Origin: CAVTLG01 sp963802635
GTDB taxonomy: Bacteria > Chloroflexota > Ktedonobacteria > Ktedonobacterales > Ktedonobacteraceae
Length of the DNA: 64,000 nucleotides
Reading direction: 5' to 3'
Assembly (NCBI GenBank): GCA_963802635.1
Contig: CAWDJJ010000001.1
Span: 2,790,001 to 2,854,000, forward strand
Every line of letters begins with the position of its first letter. Position 1 is the stretch's first letter. Below are positions 8,910 to 18,180 of the stretch, piece by piece. Below the pieces are notes generated by a model. The model saw nothing but the letters and a program-made list of their open reading frames with translations. It was not told the DNA's origin and did not search any database. A program made the translations under genes and the position numbers.

Positions 8910-10397
8910 TTATAGCGCAATAGCGCAACCTTGTAGGGACCAGGCCGTTGCCCGCTCAATACGTACCTGTACAAGATCCCCGGGTTGCATAGCTGTAAGA
9001 CCTGCTTCGCCCGGCTCTGGCTGGGGAAAGAAGACCAATTTGTTCGCGCGATTGCGCCCTTTCCATTGTTGGCGACCGTGCGTTGTATTTGAGTCCTCAA
9101 CCATCACTTCTTCAATCTTCCCAATGGAAGCACTATTCAGTTCAAAAGCGATGCTTTCCTGTACCTCTTCCACTGCGTGCAAACGCCGTTTTTTCTCGAC
9201 TAATGGTATATCATCTTCCCAACGCGCCGCTACGGTGCCCGGACGGACAGAGTAGGCTGCGACGTGGACGATATCGAAACGAATGTTCTTGAGGAGATCC
9301 AGTGTGTGCTGAAACTCGGTCTCGGTCTCACCACAGAAACCGACGATGACGTCTGTGGATAATGAGACACGTGGCCACAATTCACGCACACGCGCGATAC
9401 GCTCGCAATATTCGTCCAGGGAGTAGCCCCGCTTCATACGCTTGAGCGTCTCATCGTCTCCAGCCTGCACGGGAATATTCAGGTGCTCACAGACTTTGGG
9501 CAGATGAGCCATACGCTCAATCATGCTATCGGTCATATAGCGTGGATAAGATGTCATGAAGCGGATACGCTCTAAACCCACGATCTCACTCAAGTTTGTC
9601 ATCAAATCAGCAAGATCAGGCTTCTCTGGCAGATCCAACCCATATGATTCTACGGTCTGACCGAGCAATGTCAGTTCTTTGGCACCTTTGGTGACTAAAG
9701 AGCGAGCTTCGCTCAGCAATTCATCCATTGGGCGACTACGCTCACGACCACGACGATACGGCACAATACAGTAAGTACAGACTTTGTTGCAACCAAGTAC
9801 TATTGGCAACCACGCCGCCGGACTGACTTGCACTGGTGCGATATCGGTAGGGTAATGGGCAATCCGCTCACCGGGCTTAGGCGTGATCGCCATCGGTAGC
9901 ACCGTTTGTTTGCCCGCCCTGGTAAAAGAGGTGGCGAAGGTGGGCAAAACAGGCTCAGAAGATGCAGTGTCAGGCTCAGGCAGATACTCGATATCGAGGC
10001 AACCCGCTCCCGAGATTGGCGTCCAACGCTCTTCCAGGAAACGTGGTAGGATGTCAGCCTGCTCGACTTTCATGAAGAGATCAACGTGCGGATAGTGTTT
10101 GCTGAGGTCGTCAATGGTCTTCTGATTGCCAATCATACAACCCATTAAGGCGACTAACAGGTCGCTACGTTGCTCTTTGCTGCGCCTGAGCCGCGCGAGC
10201 AGGTTGTGCGCCTTCTCTTCTGGAGCACGGCGCACACTGCAGGTGTTGAGGACCACGAGGTTGGCCTGCTCCATGCTGGCCTCTTCCCAACCTAATGCAT
10301 CAAGCATAGTCTGAATACGCTGAGAATCTGCCTGATTCATCTGACAGCCGACAGTCCAGATATGGTATTTTCCGTGTGGAATAGTGGTCGTGGTCAT
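8910..10397 (-). CDS. miaB: tRNA-2-methylthio-N6-dimethylallyladenosine synthase MiaB
   Basis: A 495-residue radical-SAM methylthiotransferase. The N-terminal UPF0004 domain has its three Cys (WTVGCQMN, LNTCSVR, ALMGCMIG). The radical SAM site is GCNKVCTYCIVPYRRG, and a C-terminal TRAM domain follows from about residue 415. It adds the methylthio group at C2 of i6A37 in tRNA, using two [4Fe-4S] clusters. The linker between the first two domains (about residues 140-195) is longer than usual. A start at 10397 fits the conserved HIWTVGCQMN segment. Confidence 0.93.
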   Translation of the reverse strand: MTTTTIPHGKYHIWTVGCQMNQADSQRIQTMLDALGWEEASMEQANLVVLNTCSVRRAPEEKAHNLLARLRRSKEQRSDLLVALMGCMIGNQKTIDDLSKHYPHVDLFMKVEQADILPRFLEERWTPISGAGCLDIEYLPEPDTASSEPVLPTFATSFTRAGKQTVLPMAITPKPGERIAHYPTDIAPVQVSPAAWLPIVLGCNKVCTYCIVPYRRGRERSRPMDELLSEARSLVTKGAKELTLLGQTVESYGLDLPEKPDLADLMTNLSEIVGLERIRFMTSYPRYMTDSMIERMAHLPKVCEHLNIPVQAGDDETLKRMKRGYSLDEYCERIARVRELWPRVSLSTDVIVGFCGETETEFQHTLDLLKNIRFDIVHVAAYSVRPGTVAARWEDDIPLVEKKRRLHAVEEVQESIAFELNSASIGKIEEVMVEDSNTTHGRQQWKGRNRANKLVFFPQPEPGEAGLTAMQPGDLVQVRIERATAWSLQGCAIAL

Positions 10398-10524
10398 TTC
10401 AAGTGCCTCACTTCGAGCATCAATGGCATGTGTATTAGTGCATAGGATAGCTCTTACCTACTTGTACTAATTGTGGTCGGTATTATACACCACCACACGC
10501 TCCCTGTCACTATGCATCCAGGGT

Positions 10525-10594
10525 GGATCTCCATCCTTCCAGGGGATTTGTCGGGAAATAGGGTCAAGCATGTCTCCCCACATGGACGGAGAGC
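10525..10594. repeat. Decayed small inverted-repeat element
   Basis: It starts GGATCTCCATCCTTCC and ends GGACGGAGAGC; the two ends are imperfect inverted copies. The element at 55156-55313 has the same ends. It lies just past the paaK-like stop. It is probably a relic of a non-autonomous transposable element. Confidence 0.45.
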
Positions 10595-10611
10595 TTCAGG
10601 CTGTCTCGCCG

Positions 10612-11958
10612 CTATTTTTTACGGCGGTCTTCGACACGTGCGCTGGCCGTCTTGGATTCGCCTCCACTGGCTCGCGGTAGGCTGTCGGCTGGCACCAATT
10701 CGATATGCGGCGTGTTGCCGGTGATCGATTTTACGGCCTCGGCCATTTTCCCTTGCAGTGTTTGGACGTATTCGGCGTGCTCCAGGATGGCGCGATCTTT
10801 TATTTCAACTTTGAGATCGAAGGTGTCCAGATCGTTCTTGCGATCTACAATGATACGGAAGTTGGACGCGGTCTCGGAAAATTTTACGAGCGCGGCTTCG
10901 ATCTGGCTAGGGAAGAGGATTAAGCCTCGGATAGATACAGCGTCATCACTACGACCCTTGATGGCTCCAATCTTGGGATGTGTACGACCACAGGCACAAC
11001 GCTCCTCCCACCAGGTGCGCGAGAGGTCGCGGCTACGATAACGAATCATGGCCGTGCCATCAGCAGCTAGCCAGGTCCAGACAAGCTCTCCGTCCTGTCC
11101 ATCGGGGACTGGTTCACCGCTCTGGGGGTCAATACATTCGACCAGGAACGAGTCAGCCCAGGCGTGCATGCCATCACGCACCTCACATTCACAGGTCATG
11201 CCTGGTCCTAAAAATTCAGTCATACCGAATTCGTCGTAGGCGGTAATGTTGAACAGCTCCTCCAACTTGAGGCGCGTCTCCCAGGGCCACGGCTCGGCTC
11301 CAAAAAGCCCTACCTTGAGCTTTGTCTCTCGCAGGTCAACACCACGCTCGGCTAGCTTGTTGCCGAGATAGAGTCCGACTGATGGCGTCATACAGAAGGC
11401 CGTGACGCCAAAATCGACGATAAAATCGCGCATGCGCTCGTATTGACGCGCGTCCGATCCCATGGGGATGGTCATGATGTCCATTGCCATAGCTCCATAA
11501 TGGAAACCAAAACCGCCCGTGGGGAGACCATAGCCGTAACAGTTCATTACTATGTCGCCCGGGCGCAATCCAACCATCCATAGTTCGCGTGCGTTGAGGT
11601 CCGCCCAGTTGGTGATGTCTTTTTTTGTGGCGAAGACAGGAACACTCTTGCCCGTGGTTCCACTGGTGGCATGCAGTTGTAAGGCTCCGCCAGATCTGCC
11701 TGGCGATGTCAATGCCAGCCCGTATGGGTAGGCTGCTCGCACCGTCTTCTTCTCAAGGAAGGGAAGCTTGCGGATATCCTCCAGCGACTGAATATCTGAT
11801 GGCTTGATTCCTGCCTCGCTATAGAGTTGATGATAAAATTGGTTGTGCGTATAGGCTCGCTCAACAATAGTCTGCAGTCGCTGTAGTTGTAAGCCTTTGA
11901 GCTTGCTTTTGGGCAGTGTCTCCAGCTCCTGATTGAAGAACGTGCGATGATTGATCAC
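10612..11958 (-). CDS. Phenylacetate-CoA ligase-like adenylate-forming enzyme (PaaK family)
   Basis: A 448-residue member of the AMP-forming acyl-CoA ligase superfamily. It has the nucleotide loop HATSGTTGKSVPV, the YDEFGMTEF segment, YRSRDLSR and the C-terminal subdomain start GRSDDAVSIRGLILFPSQIE, which is typical of PaaK. It would activate an aryl or acyl acid to its CoA ester. Four Cys (TCECEV..., CACG) suggest the metal site seen in some PaaK relatives. Translation starts at GTG, with GGAGGG 7 nt upstream. No other phenylacetate-pathway gene is near, so the substrate is not fixed. Confidence 0.85.
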   Translation of the reverse strand: MINHRTFFNQELETLPKSKLKGLQLQRLQTIVERAYTHNQFYHQLYSEAGIKPSDIQSLEDIRKLPFLEKKTVRAAYPYGLALTSPGRSGGALQLHATSGTTGKSVPVFATKKDITNWADLNARELWMVGLRPGDIVMNCYGYGLPTGGFGFHYGAMAMDIMTIPMGSDARQYERMRDFIVDFGVTAFCMTPSVGLYLGNKLAERGVDLRETKLKVGLFGAEPWPWETRLKLEELFNITAYDEFGMTEFLGPGMTCECEVRDGMHAWADSFLVECIDPQSGEPVPDGQDGELVWTWLAADGTAMIRYRSRDLSRTWWEERCACGRTHPKIGAIKGRSDDAVSIRGLILFPSQIEAALVKFSETASNFRIIVDRKNDLDTFDLKVEIKDRAILEHAEYVQTLQGKMAEAVKSITGNTPHIELVPADSLPRASGGESKTASARVEDRRKK

Positions 11959-12253
11959 AAGAATACCCTCCAGGTCCGAATTTAGTTCTCCCTACACCTG
12001 TCACGCCAGATATGATAATATCAATACCATCCACGCCTTCTGGCACGAGTCATTTTAGTGAAATGAGGCTGAAGATGTCAAGTGGTTTTGCACCAGATAA
12101 CGTTATTTTGTGTGGTTGCGGTATAGGGGATGTGACCAGAAAAAGGGGGAGTGAAGAAATTGCTGTCACCGGGTATTACAGGTCTTTGTTCATGTTTTAA
12201 TTGATCATTCAGTCATTTCTATTATAAAACGGTATTTGAGGAGCATCCACGTT

Positions 12254-12904
12254 ATGACGGAGCAGATACAGGCAGTTATTTGGGATCTCGATGGTGTTAT
12301 TCTCGATAGTAGTGAGGAGCATCGCCAGGCCTGGCATCGCATGACCAGGGAGGAGGGTTTACCCTTTAGTGATGAGCAGTTCTGGGCTACTTTTGGCATG
12401 CGCAATGATGCGATTATTCAGCAGTTGTGGGGACCTCTACCGCACGCACGCGCTCAGGCTCTGGCGGATCGCAAAGAAGCGTTTTTTCGCGAACTTATCG
12501 GCGAAACTGCGGCTCCTCTGGCTGGCGCGATTGAGTTGTTGACCACACTACGCGATGCTGGCTATGCGCAAGCTCTGGCTTCTTCTACACCAACGCAGAA
12601 CATTGAGGTGATTAGTAAGACTCTGGGATTGGAGCGGTTTTTGTCGGCGCTCGTTTCAGGTGAGACGGTACCCCATGGGAAGCCCGCCCCTGATGTGTTT
12701 CTGAAGGCCGCTGAGGTGCTGGGTATGACTCCGGCAGAGTGTCTGGTGATTGAGGATGCTGTGGCTGGCGTTCAGGCTGCTCACGCGGGCGGCATGCGCT
12801 GCATTGCGGTGGCTGGTGAGCGGGATCTGCCCGGCTTGCGCGCGGCAGAGTTGATGGTGAAAGATTTGACGGAGGTTAGTGTGGCACGCATACGAGAACT
12901 GTAG
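12254..12904 (+). CDS. HAD-superfamily hydrolase, beta-phosphoglucomutase-like
   Basis: About 216 residues. Motif I is IWDLDGVILDS, the motif II area is ALASSTPTQN, the motif III Lys is in HGKPAPDVF, and motif IV is CLVIEDAVAGVQAA. The alpha-helical cap between motifs I and II is of the phosphoglucomutase/phosphatase type. It would be a cytoplasmic phosphatase or mutase acting on a small phosphorylated compound. The ATG at 12254 is preferred over an upstream TTG because GAGGAG lies 10 nt before it. Confidence 0.88.
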   Translation: MTEQIQAVIWDLDGVILDSSEEHRQAWHRMTREEGLPFSDEQFWATFGMRNDAIIQQLWGPLPHARAQALADRKEAFFRELIGETAAPLAGAIELLTTLRDAGYAQALASSTPTQNIEVISKTLGLERFLSALVSGETVPHGKPAPDVFLKAAEVLGMTPAECLVIEDAVAGVQAAHAGGMRCIAVAGERDLPGLRAAELMVKDLTEVSVARIREL

Positions 12905-12986
12905 AGACGTTTTTGTAGGATGTTTTTTGATTTTCGGCTTGACATACAAGGAGAGGCATGGGAAAATACGGCAATGTTCTGCAGAT

Positions 12987-13082
12987 GGAGGTGTAGGGAC
13001 TCCGGTGGGTCTCACCGTCTTCAAAACGGCTGGGGGGTCGCTCGGCGCGGTCCCCGGTGGGTTCGACTCCCATACGCCTCTG
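12987..13082 (+). tRNA. selC: tRNA-Sec (anticodon TCA)
   Basis: A 96-nt tRNA. The acceptor stem has 8 bp (GGAGGTGT with ACGCCTCT, two of them G-U) and discriminator G. The anticodon stem-loop is CCGT-CTTCAAA-ACGG with anticodon TCA. The variable arm is very long (GGGGGGTCGC ... GCGGTCCCC), and the T arm is TGGG-TTCGACT-CCCA. The extra acceptor pair, long arm and UCA anticodon together mark selenocysteine tRNA; suppressor tRNA would lack the first two. CCA is not encoded (CCCCTG follows). No selA, selB or selD gene is in the window. Confidence 0.92.
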
Positions 13083-13193
13083 CCCCTGTTTTACATAATG
13101 ATTTATGTGCCTATCATTTTACCCATAGGTTTTGGAGATTTCCAAAACTATGCTTCCCTTTTCTTCCTCCAAAATTACTGACAAGATAAAATG

Positions 13194-13269
13194 CTAAGAG
13201 CTTATCCGAAAACTGGGTTTTGGCTCTGGATTAAAGCGGTTTCAGACAGGTTTTCGGATAAGCTCTTAG
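13194..13269. mobile_element. 76-bp MITE-like element with perfect 20-bp terminal inverted repeats
   Basis: The left arm CTAAGAGCTTATCCGAAAAC (13194-13213) is matched exactly by its reverse complement at 13250-13269, with 36 bp between. The GAGCTTATCCGAAAAC end resembles IS5-family termini, which duplicate a short TNA site; TAA/TTA flanks fit that. It sits just past the stop of the truncated TIR gene. Confidence 0.65.
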
Positions 13270-13279
13270 TATGGAGTAT

Positions 13280-13639
13280 TTACAGTAAACGGACATTTGT
13301 GAACTCTGGAAGCTCTCCAGTTTCAAGCTTAGCCTGAAGTTCTGTTATATGAGAGGGATCTGGTTCTTCTTGATCCCAACATCCAGGACCATCATTGTCA
13401 ACGTAACGAATGAAATCAGAGGCAAGATAATAGGGACTTATTAATAGCAAGATTAATTGAGCGCTATTGAGGCGCGAATTAAGCGATTCTCGCCACTCTA
13501 TTCCTGCTCGATCGGCATTATCGTTAGCGTCAAACAGCGTGATGAGATTTTGCCTTTGAAGAGGAACAAGATGATATTTTAGCTCTTGCCAAAGAGGTTT
13601 ATCTTTAGTAGCGTAAGATACAAATACTTCAATTTTCAT
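13280..13639 (-). CDS. Truncated TIR-domain protein
   Basis: About 119 residues. The N-terminal half of a TIR domain is clear: EVFVSYATKDKPLWQELKYH, then LNSAQLILLLISPYYLASDF. Where intact TIR NADases continue with the catalytic-Glu helix (DYCYxxE), this protein turns into unrelated sequence (RYVDNDGPGCWDQEEP...) and soon ends, next to a MITE. The catalytic Glu and the last strands are missing, so NADase activity is unlikely. It could be a decayed copy of the TIR genes at 38664 and 42250. The start could also be the ATG at 13654; neither has a strong ribosome site. Confidence 0.6.
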   Translation of the reverse strand: MKIEVFVSYATKDKPLWQELKYHLVPLQRQNLITLFDANDNADRAGIEWRESLNSRLNSAQLILLLISPYYLASDFIRYVDNDGPGCWDQEEPDPSHITELQAKLETGELPEFTNVRLL

Positions 13640-13726
13640 GCTTTTTATATACATCCTGTCGGCTTTAACTTGAAATGCTTATTACACGCTAACTCTTTTC
13701 TTACAGGCTCTCTTTCATTCCGAACG

Positions 13727-15073
13727 TTACTTTTCCCCAGGCACTCGCTCAAACGAGACAACTTTATTGAAATCGTGCAGGTACGCTATCACTCGCTCAA
13801 CAGACAATGGGTCTTGCTTGCCCTGGTTCCACTCTGCTCTATCGAGCGTTCCTATTACTTGATAGTCGTTGCCAATGGCCTCCGGGTTGATGGTCATAAA
13901 TTCGGTGGCGATCCGCTGTTCTAGCTGAGTCTGGTGAACAATCAGCAGATCACAGGAATTGCAGAAGCGACATTGCTTGTCCAATATGGCGGTATGTTTG
14001 GGGTTCACATTCACGACCAGGGAGAACTTGCGGAGCCGAGTCTTGCTCTGACAACGTGGACAGATGGTAAAGCGTGTATCCTGGTACGTGTTCAGGAAGA
14101 AGTCGTAACGTGGGCATTGTTCTCCGAGTTGTCTCCAGGTGCTTGTCACGGCATGTCCGACTTTCTCAATGATAGTGCAGGTAGTGAGTTCACCCTCATC
14201 GTTCTTTTTATACAAGGCAAGAGATTGTTTGACATCCTCCTCCTGAGACAGATTGATCAGTTTATGTCCGATGATAGGTTTCTTGGAGCGTCGAATTTCT
14301 GGCAACTTCTTCAAATTATCGCTTGCAACGTGATAGTCAGGGTCCGTGACAAGTGCTTGCTTAAGTGCTTCTTCGGCCTCATCGTAACGGAATTGCATCA
14401 TCAGGCAGACTCCCAGGTTCCCCCAATACGACGGTACTTTGCTCCCCGTTGCAGTGAGTTGTCGGAACAGTAGTTCGGCCTCTTGCCATTTTTCTTGTCT
14501 CACCAGACGCAGTGCCTGTGAGAAGCGCTCCTCCCTCTCCATATATTGCTCGAATGTGATGTCCGTTTCGTGCGCCTGCATGGCTTCTTGAAGTTCCTGG
14601 CGGCTCTCCTTCAATTCCATAACAAACTTGCGGGCCATTTCGCTCGTGTCGTTTTTTGTGAGTTCAACCGCACGCTCAAAATCCCGCGTAGCTTCAGCAG
14701 GGCGTGACAGATAGTGACAGGCTAGGCCATGATTGTACCAGAACTCAGCTATGGTGGGGTCGATACTGATCGCTTCGCTGAAAACATCATAGCTTTGCTG
14801 GTAATGTTTCAGCATGCCGTGTGCCAGCCCCAACAAAGCGAGTATCTCAAGACGCAGTTCTGAATGGCTGGGCAAGGAGTTGAGCAGCGGTTCACAGGTG
14901 TTTACGCAGCCTGCAAAGTCACCCATGAGCATCTGCTGTTGGGTATACTGAGCACGATGCACCAACGATTTGTGTATTTGAGATGGTATCGATGCTCTTT
15001 GTTGCAATTGTTTCATAGACCCTGGTTGTTTCGCTCGCCTTAATTGCTTTGCTCGCTTTGATTGTTTCGACAT
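13727..15073 (-). CDS. TPR-repeat protein with C-terminal Cys-rich region
   Basis: About 448 residues from the ATG at 15073 (GGGAG 5 nt upstream). After a basic, Gln-rich start come TPR units at about 50-130 (YQQSYDVFSEAISIDPTIAE, then FWYNHGLACHYLSRPAEA) and 185-270 (WQEAELLFRQL, YDEAEEALKQALVTDPDYH). The last third has CPRCQSKT and CRFCNSC, two CxxC knuckles likely to bind one zinc. No enzyme motif is visible. It is probably a cytoplasmic scaffold of a family I cannot name. It is a single-gene unit. Confidence 0.75.
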   Translation of the reverse strand: MSKQSKRAKQLRRAKQPGSMKQLQQRASIPSQIHKSLVHRAQYTQQQMLMGDFAGCVNTCEPLLNSLPSHSELRLEILALLGLAHGMLKHYQQSYDVFSEAISIDPTIAEFWYNHGLACHYLSRPAEATRDFERAVELTKNDTSEMARKFVMELKESRQELQEAMQAHETDITFEQYMEREERFSQALRLVRQEKWQEAELLFRQLTATGSKVPSYWGNLGVCLMMQFRYDEAEEALKQALVTDPDYHVASDNLKKLPEIRRSKKPIIGHKLINLSQEEDVKQSLALYKKNDEGELTTCTIIEKVGHAVTSTWRQLGEQCPRYDFFLNTYQDTRFTICPRCQSKTRLRKFSLVVNVNPKHTAILDKQCRFCNSCDLLIVHQTQLEQRIATEFMTINPEAIGNDYQVIGTLDRAEWNQGKQDPLSVERVIAYLHDFNKVVSFERVPGEK

Positions 15074-15230
15074 ACTTTCTCCCACTCTGCGACATTGACC
15101 AATGCCTGCACTTTTCCATTGCGTATCTTCCTCCATCACTCACACATAGCATATCACGAGTGTGTCCTTCTATTCCACGTTTACAATAGACCACACAATT
15201 TAAGAATTCCAGTCTGAGAGAAGTCGCAGT

Positions 15231-15259
15231 TGAGCAGATCCCTGGTGCTCATCTGCTCA
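15231..15259 (-). terminator. Hairpin 12 nt after the P450 stop
   Basis: A perfect 9-bp inverted repeat (TGAGCAGAT / ATCTGCTCA) with an 11-nt loop. No T-tract follows, so a terminator role is inferred from position alone. Confidence 0.4.
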
Positions 15260-15271
15260 GTGTTCCTCTAG

Positions 15272-16549
15272 CTAATCCAGCGCAACTATAAACTTGCGTA
15301 CTTCATAACCCGTGGTCAAATCATTCCAGCTCAGTGTCGGGGCGCGCTCAATATGCAGTGTGTCAAGAACCAACAGGCGCTGCAAAAAGATGTCCGTTTC
15401 CTGAATCGCAATAAACGCGCCCGGACAACGATGAGTCCCATCACCAAAACTCATTAACATAGAGGGAATATGCTCCCCCTTCAGTTCACGGCCAGGACAC
15501 AGAGCCAATGGCTCCTCCCCAACAACGGATTCATCTGTATTCGCAGCGTAGATATGCAGATGGATCATAGCGCCTTTCGGTATGGTCACAGAAGTTCCCT
15601 GGCTTTCGATGCTTATGTCAGCGGTAGCACGGCGGTAAAGATGTCCAACGATTGGTTCTAGGCGCAACACTTCGTGAAGTAGCTCGAAGCGTTCCTCTTC
15701 AGGAGCCGCCAGATAGCGAGCACGCAGATCGGGATGCTCTAGAAAATGCCAGGCCGCAACGCTAATAAACTCGCGTGTTGTCACCATGCCTGCTGCTGCG
15801 TAGGTCACACATTCCGTCAATATCTCGGTATTGTTATAGTTCTGGGCCATCAGGTGAGAAATAACATCATCCTGGGCCTGGCGTTTACGAGCCTTAATAG
15901 CGGGTTTGACATCAAAGAGAAAGAACGTCAGGACATGGCGTTTATTGGCTTGCGCACGCAGCTTGACGAGTGGTTGCCAATTAATGCGCAAAGATGGCTG
16001 CTGAAAGAATGCATCCAGTCTTTTCGACATCCCTGGAACACGTGTATTGGTTAACCCGACAACGCGACCCGCGACCTGTACGGCCAATGACAGACTCAGT
16101 TTGCTCAAATCGGCACGTTTCTTGCGCTTGAGTTTGTCGATGAGCTGATCGGTTAATGCTTCCATGAACTGGCGGTAGTTGTCACTGACGGTCTTCGGCG
16201 TAAAAAAATGTGCCGATATTTTGCGCTGCTGATTATGAACCTGGCCCTCCTGGTAGATAATGGGCACATTGGTCATGAAAGGAATGGTTGTGACCTGATC
16301 AGCATTGAAGCCAGCTTGCTTGGTATGATTGCTACGTAAGATTTTTCGCGCTTCTGCGAAGCCTCGTACCTGCCAGATACCCTCGGCGTCACACTCAATT
16401 GGTGTTGTGGTAGACTGTATAGGGCGCGAGGTTTTCTGCTGTGGCAGGGCCTGATGGTCAACTGGACATTGCGCTGGGGTTCCCGACGGTGTAGTCGTCG
16501 AGTTATTTGACGGTGTTATGGACACAGAGCACCCCTGTTCCTTTCTCAT
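15272..16549 (-). CDS. Cytochrome P450
   Basis: About 425 residues. The haem-binding loop is FGDGTHRCPGA (Cys ligand), the K-helix is EVLRLEP, and the I-helix area is YAAAGMVTTREF. A low-complexity Ser/Thr/Pro-rich N-terminus of about 50 residues has no membrane anchor, so it is a soluble bacterial P450 that needs ferredoxin or flavodoxin partners. The substrate cannot be told. No redox partner or biosynthetic cluster is adjacent. The start at 16549 drops an upstream hydrophobic stretch and has no strong ribosome site. Confidence 0.9.
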   Translation of the reverse strand: MRKEQGCSVSITPSNNSTTTPSGTPAQCPVDHQALPQQKTSRPIQSTTTPIECDAEGIWQVRGFAEARKILRSNHTKQAGFNADQVTTIPFMTNVPIIYQEGQVHNQQRKISAHFFTPKTVSDNYRQFMEALTDQLIDKLKRKKRADLSKLSLSLAVQVAGRVVGLTNTRVPGMSKRLDAFFQQPSLRINWQPLVKLRAQANKRHVLTFFLFDVKPAIKARKRQAQDDVISHLMAQNYNNTEILTECVTYAAAGMVTTREFISVAAWHFLEHPDLRARYLAAPEEERFELLHEVLRLEPIVGHLYRRATADISIESQGTSVTIPKGAMIHLHIYAANTDESVVGEEPLALCPGRELKGEHIPSMLMSFGDGTHRCPGAFIAIQETDIFLQRLLVLDTLHIERAPTLSWNDLTTGYEVRKFIVALD

Positions 16550-16725
16550 ACTAGTACAGTGAGGTCGAGATATATCCAGGATAAGAATCAACCTGAGAAG
16601 GTTATGCAAGGCTTATTTTATCCTGGAGCTATTTAGATCGTTGTGTACTAGTTATTTTTTGATGTTGCACATAACTTATGATGTACAATATATCATAATA
16701 ACAAGAAAGTCAAGGCAATAAGGCT

Positions 16726-18178
16726 ATGAGCGAACTACGACAGCCACAGACCGATCAGGTCTGGATGATTGAATTGCGCGGTATTGAGCCGATTATGCAG
16801 GAAGAGCGGCATGGCTCACCATTCTGAGCTATTTTGGGTCTGGTTTGCGGCAAACATTGGTATTCTGGGCATCGTCTATGGAGGTATCCTGACGGCATCT
16901 GGGTTGAATTTGTGGCAGAGCATGCTGGTAGCACTTGTTGCTCCATTAGCTTCATTTGCCCTTGTGGGCGTGCTGAGCGTCGCGGGTAAATGGGGTGGAG
17001 CGCCTATGCTCACATTATCACGTGCTCCATTTGGTACGCGTGGAAACCTGATCCCTACACTCATTAGTTGGATCAGCCTGGTTGGTTGGGAAACTGTCTC
17101 TGTCATCACCGCAGCATACGCCCTACTTGGTTTATGCAATCTTGCCGGGCTACCGTCGAATGCGCTCTGGACCGTGGTGAGTCTGGTGATTGTTGCGCTC
17201 CTGGTCATTGCGATTGGCCTACTGGGACATGCGACCCTCGTGTGGATTCAGCGCGCCGCTACCTTGATCTTTGGTATACTCACACTTGTGATTGTCATGT
17301 TCTTAGTTGCCAGAACACACTGGTCCACTGTGTTGTCAGCTCAGACAGGTTCCTGGAATGCAGGCGTACTGGCAACTATCAGCATCATTATCGCGGGTAC
17401 TGGTCTTGGTTGGGCCAATGCTGGCGCTGACTATGCCCGCTACTTGCCGCGCAACAGTAAAGGCAGTGCCATTATCTGGTGGACGGTCTTCGGCTCTACA
17501 CTCCCACTTTTTCTGCTTATCATGGTCGGCGTTTTGCTTTCAAGTAATATCAGCAATCTCGCCAATGCTACAAACCCCGTTCAAGCCATCGGTAGCGCCT
17601 TACCTTCCTGGATGGCTGTCCCCTATCTGATAACTGCAGCAGGAGGCTTAATCGTCGAAGCTGACCTGTCGATTTACTCATCCGGTCTCAATCTGCTGAC
17701 AATTGGACTCAAAGCGCAACGCTACAAAACTGTGCTTATCGATGGTATCCTGGTAATTGCCGGGTCTATTTATGTTATGCTCATTGCCCAGAACTTCTTC
17801 GGTCCCTTCGAGAGTTTCCTGCAACTACTCGCTGATGGCCTTGCTGCATGGTCTGCCGTATTCCTGGTCGATATGTTAGTACGCCGTGACTACGATGCAT
17901 CTGGTCTGGCAGATACCAGTTCTAGTAGTTGCTACTTCTATACAGATGGAGTACACTGGGCTGCTATTGTCGCCTGGCTCCTTGGTATTCTGGTGGGTCT
18001 GGCATTCACCGTCTCACCATGGTTCCGCGGACCATTGGCGACTGGTGTCTTCGCTTCCAGCAGCCTTGGCTATCTGATTGGCTTTGTTGTAAGCGCACTT
18101 GTCTATGCAGTATGGCTGGTCTTAGAGCGGAAAACACATGATACCCCGACGCAAGAGCCACAGAAGGAAATGGTATAA
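16726..18178 (+). pseudogene. NCS1-family nucleobase/cytosine permease, frameshifted near N-terminus
   Basis: From the ATG at 16726 the frame gives MSELRQPQTDQVWMIELRG, then IEPIMQEERHGSPF, and stops at 16825. The rest of the protein continues in the +1 frame from SELFWVWFAANIGILGIVYG to 18178. Dropping one T at 16822-16823 restores HGSPSELFWVW, as in NCS1 permeases. About 12 membrane helices follow, with the family's PFGTRGNLIPTLISW and GADYARYLPR. Relatives take up cytosine, allantoin or thiamine precursors by cation symport. The kinase gene starts 2 bp downstream, suggesting import followed by phosphorylation. It is either a real frameshift or a base error. A TTG initiation inside the second frame at 16769 looks unlikely. 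Confidence 0.8.
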
Positions 18179-18180
18179 CA

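Noticed and set aside
16769..16840. Programmed +1 frameshift of RF2 type at TTC TGA in the permease
   Set aside because: No Shine-Dalgarno-like stimulator just upstream, no known case in NCS1 permeases, and neighbouring genes carry similar one-base faults.
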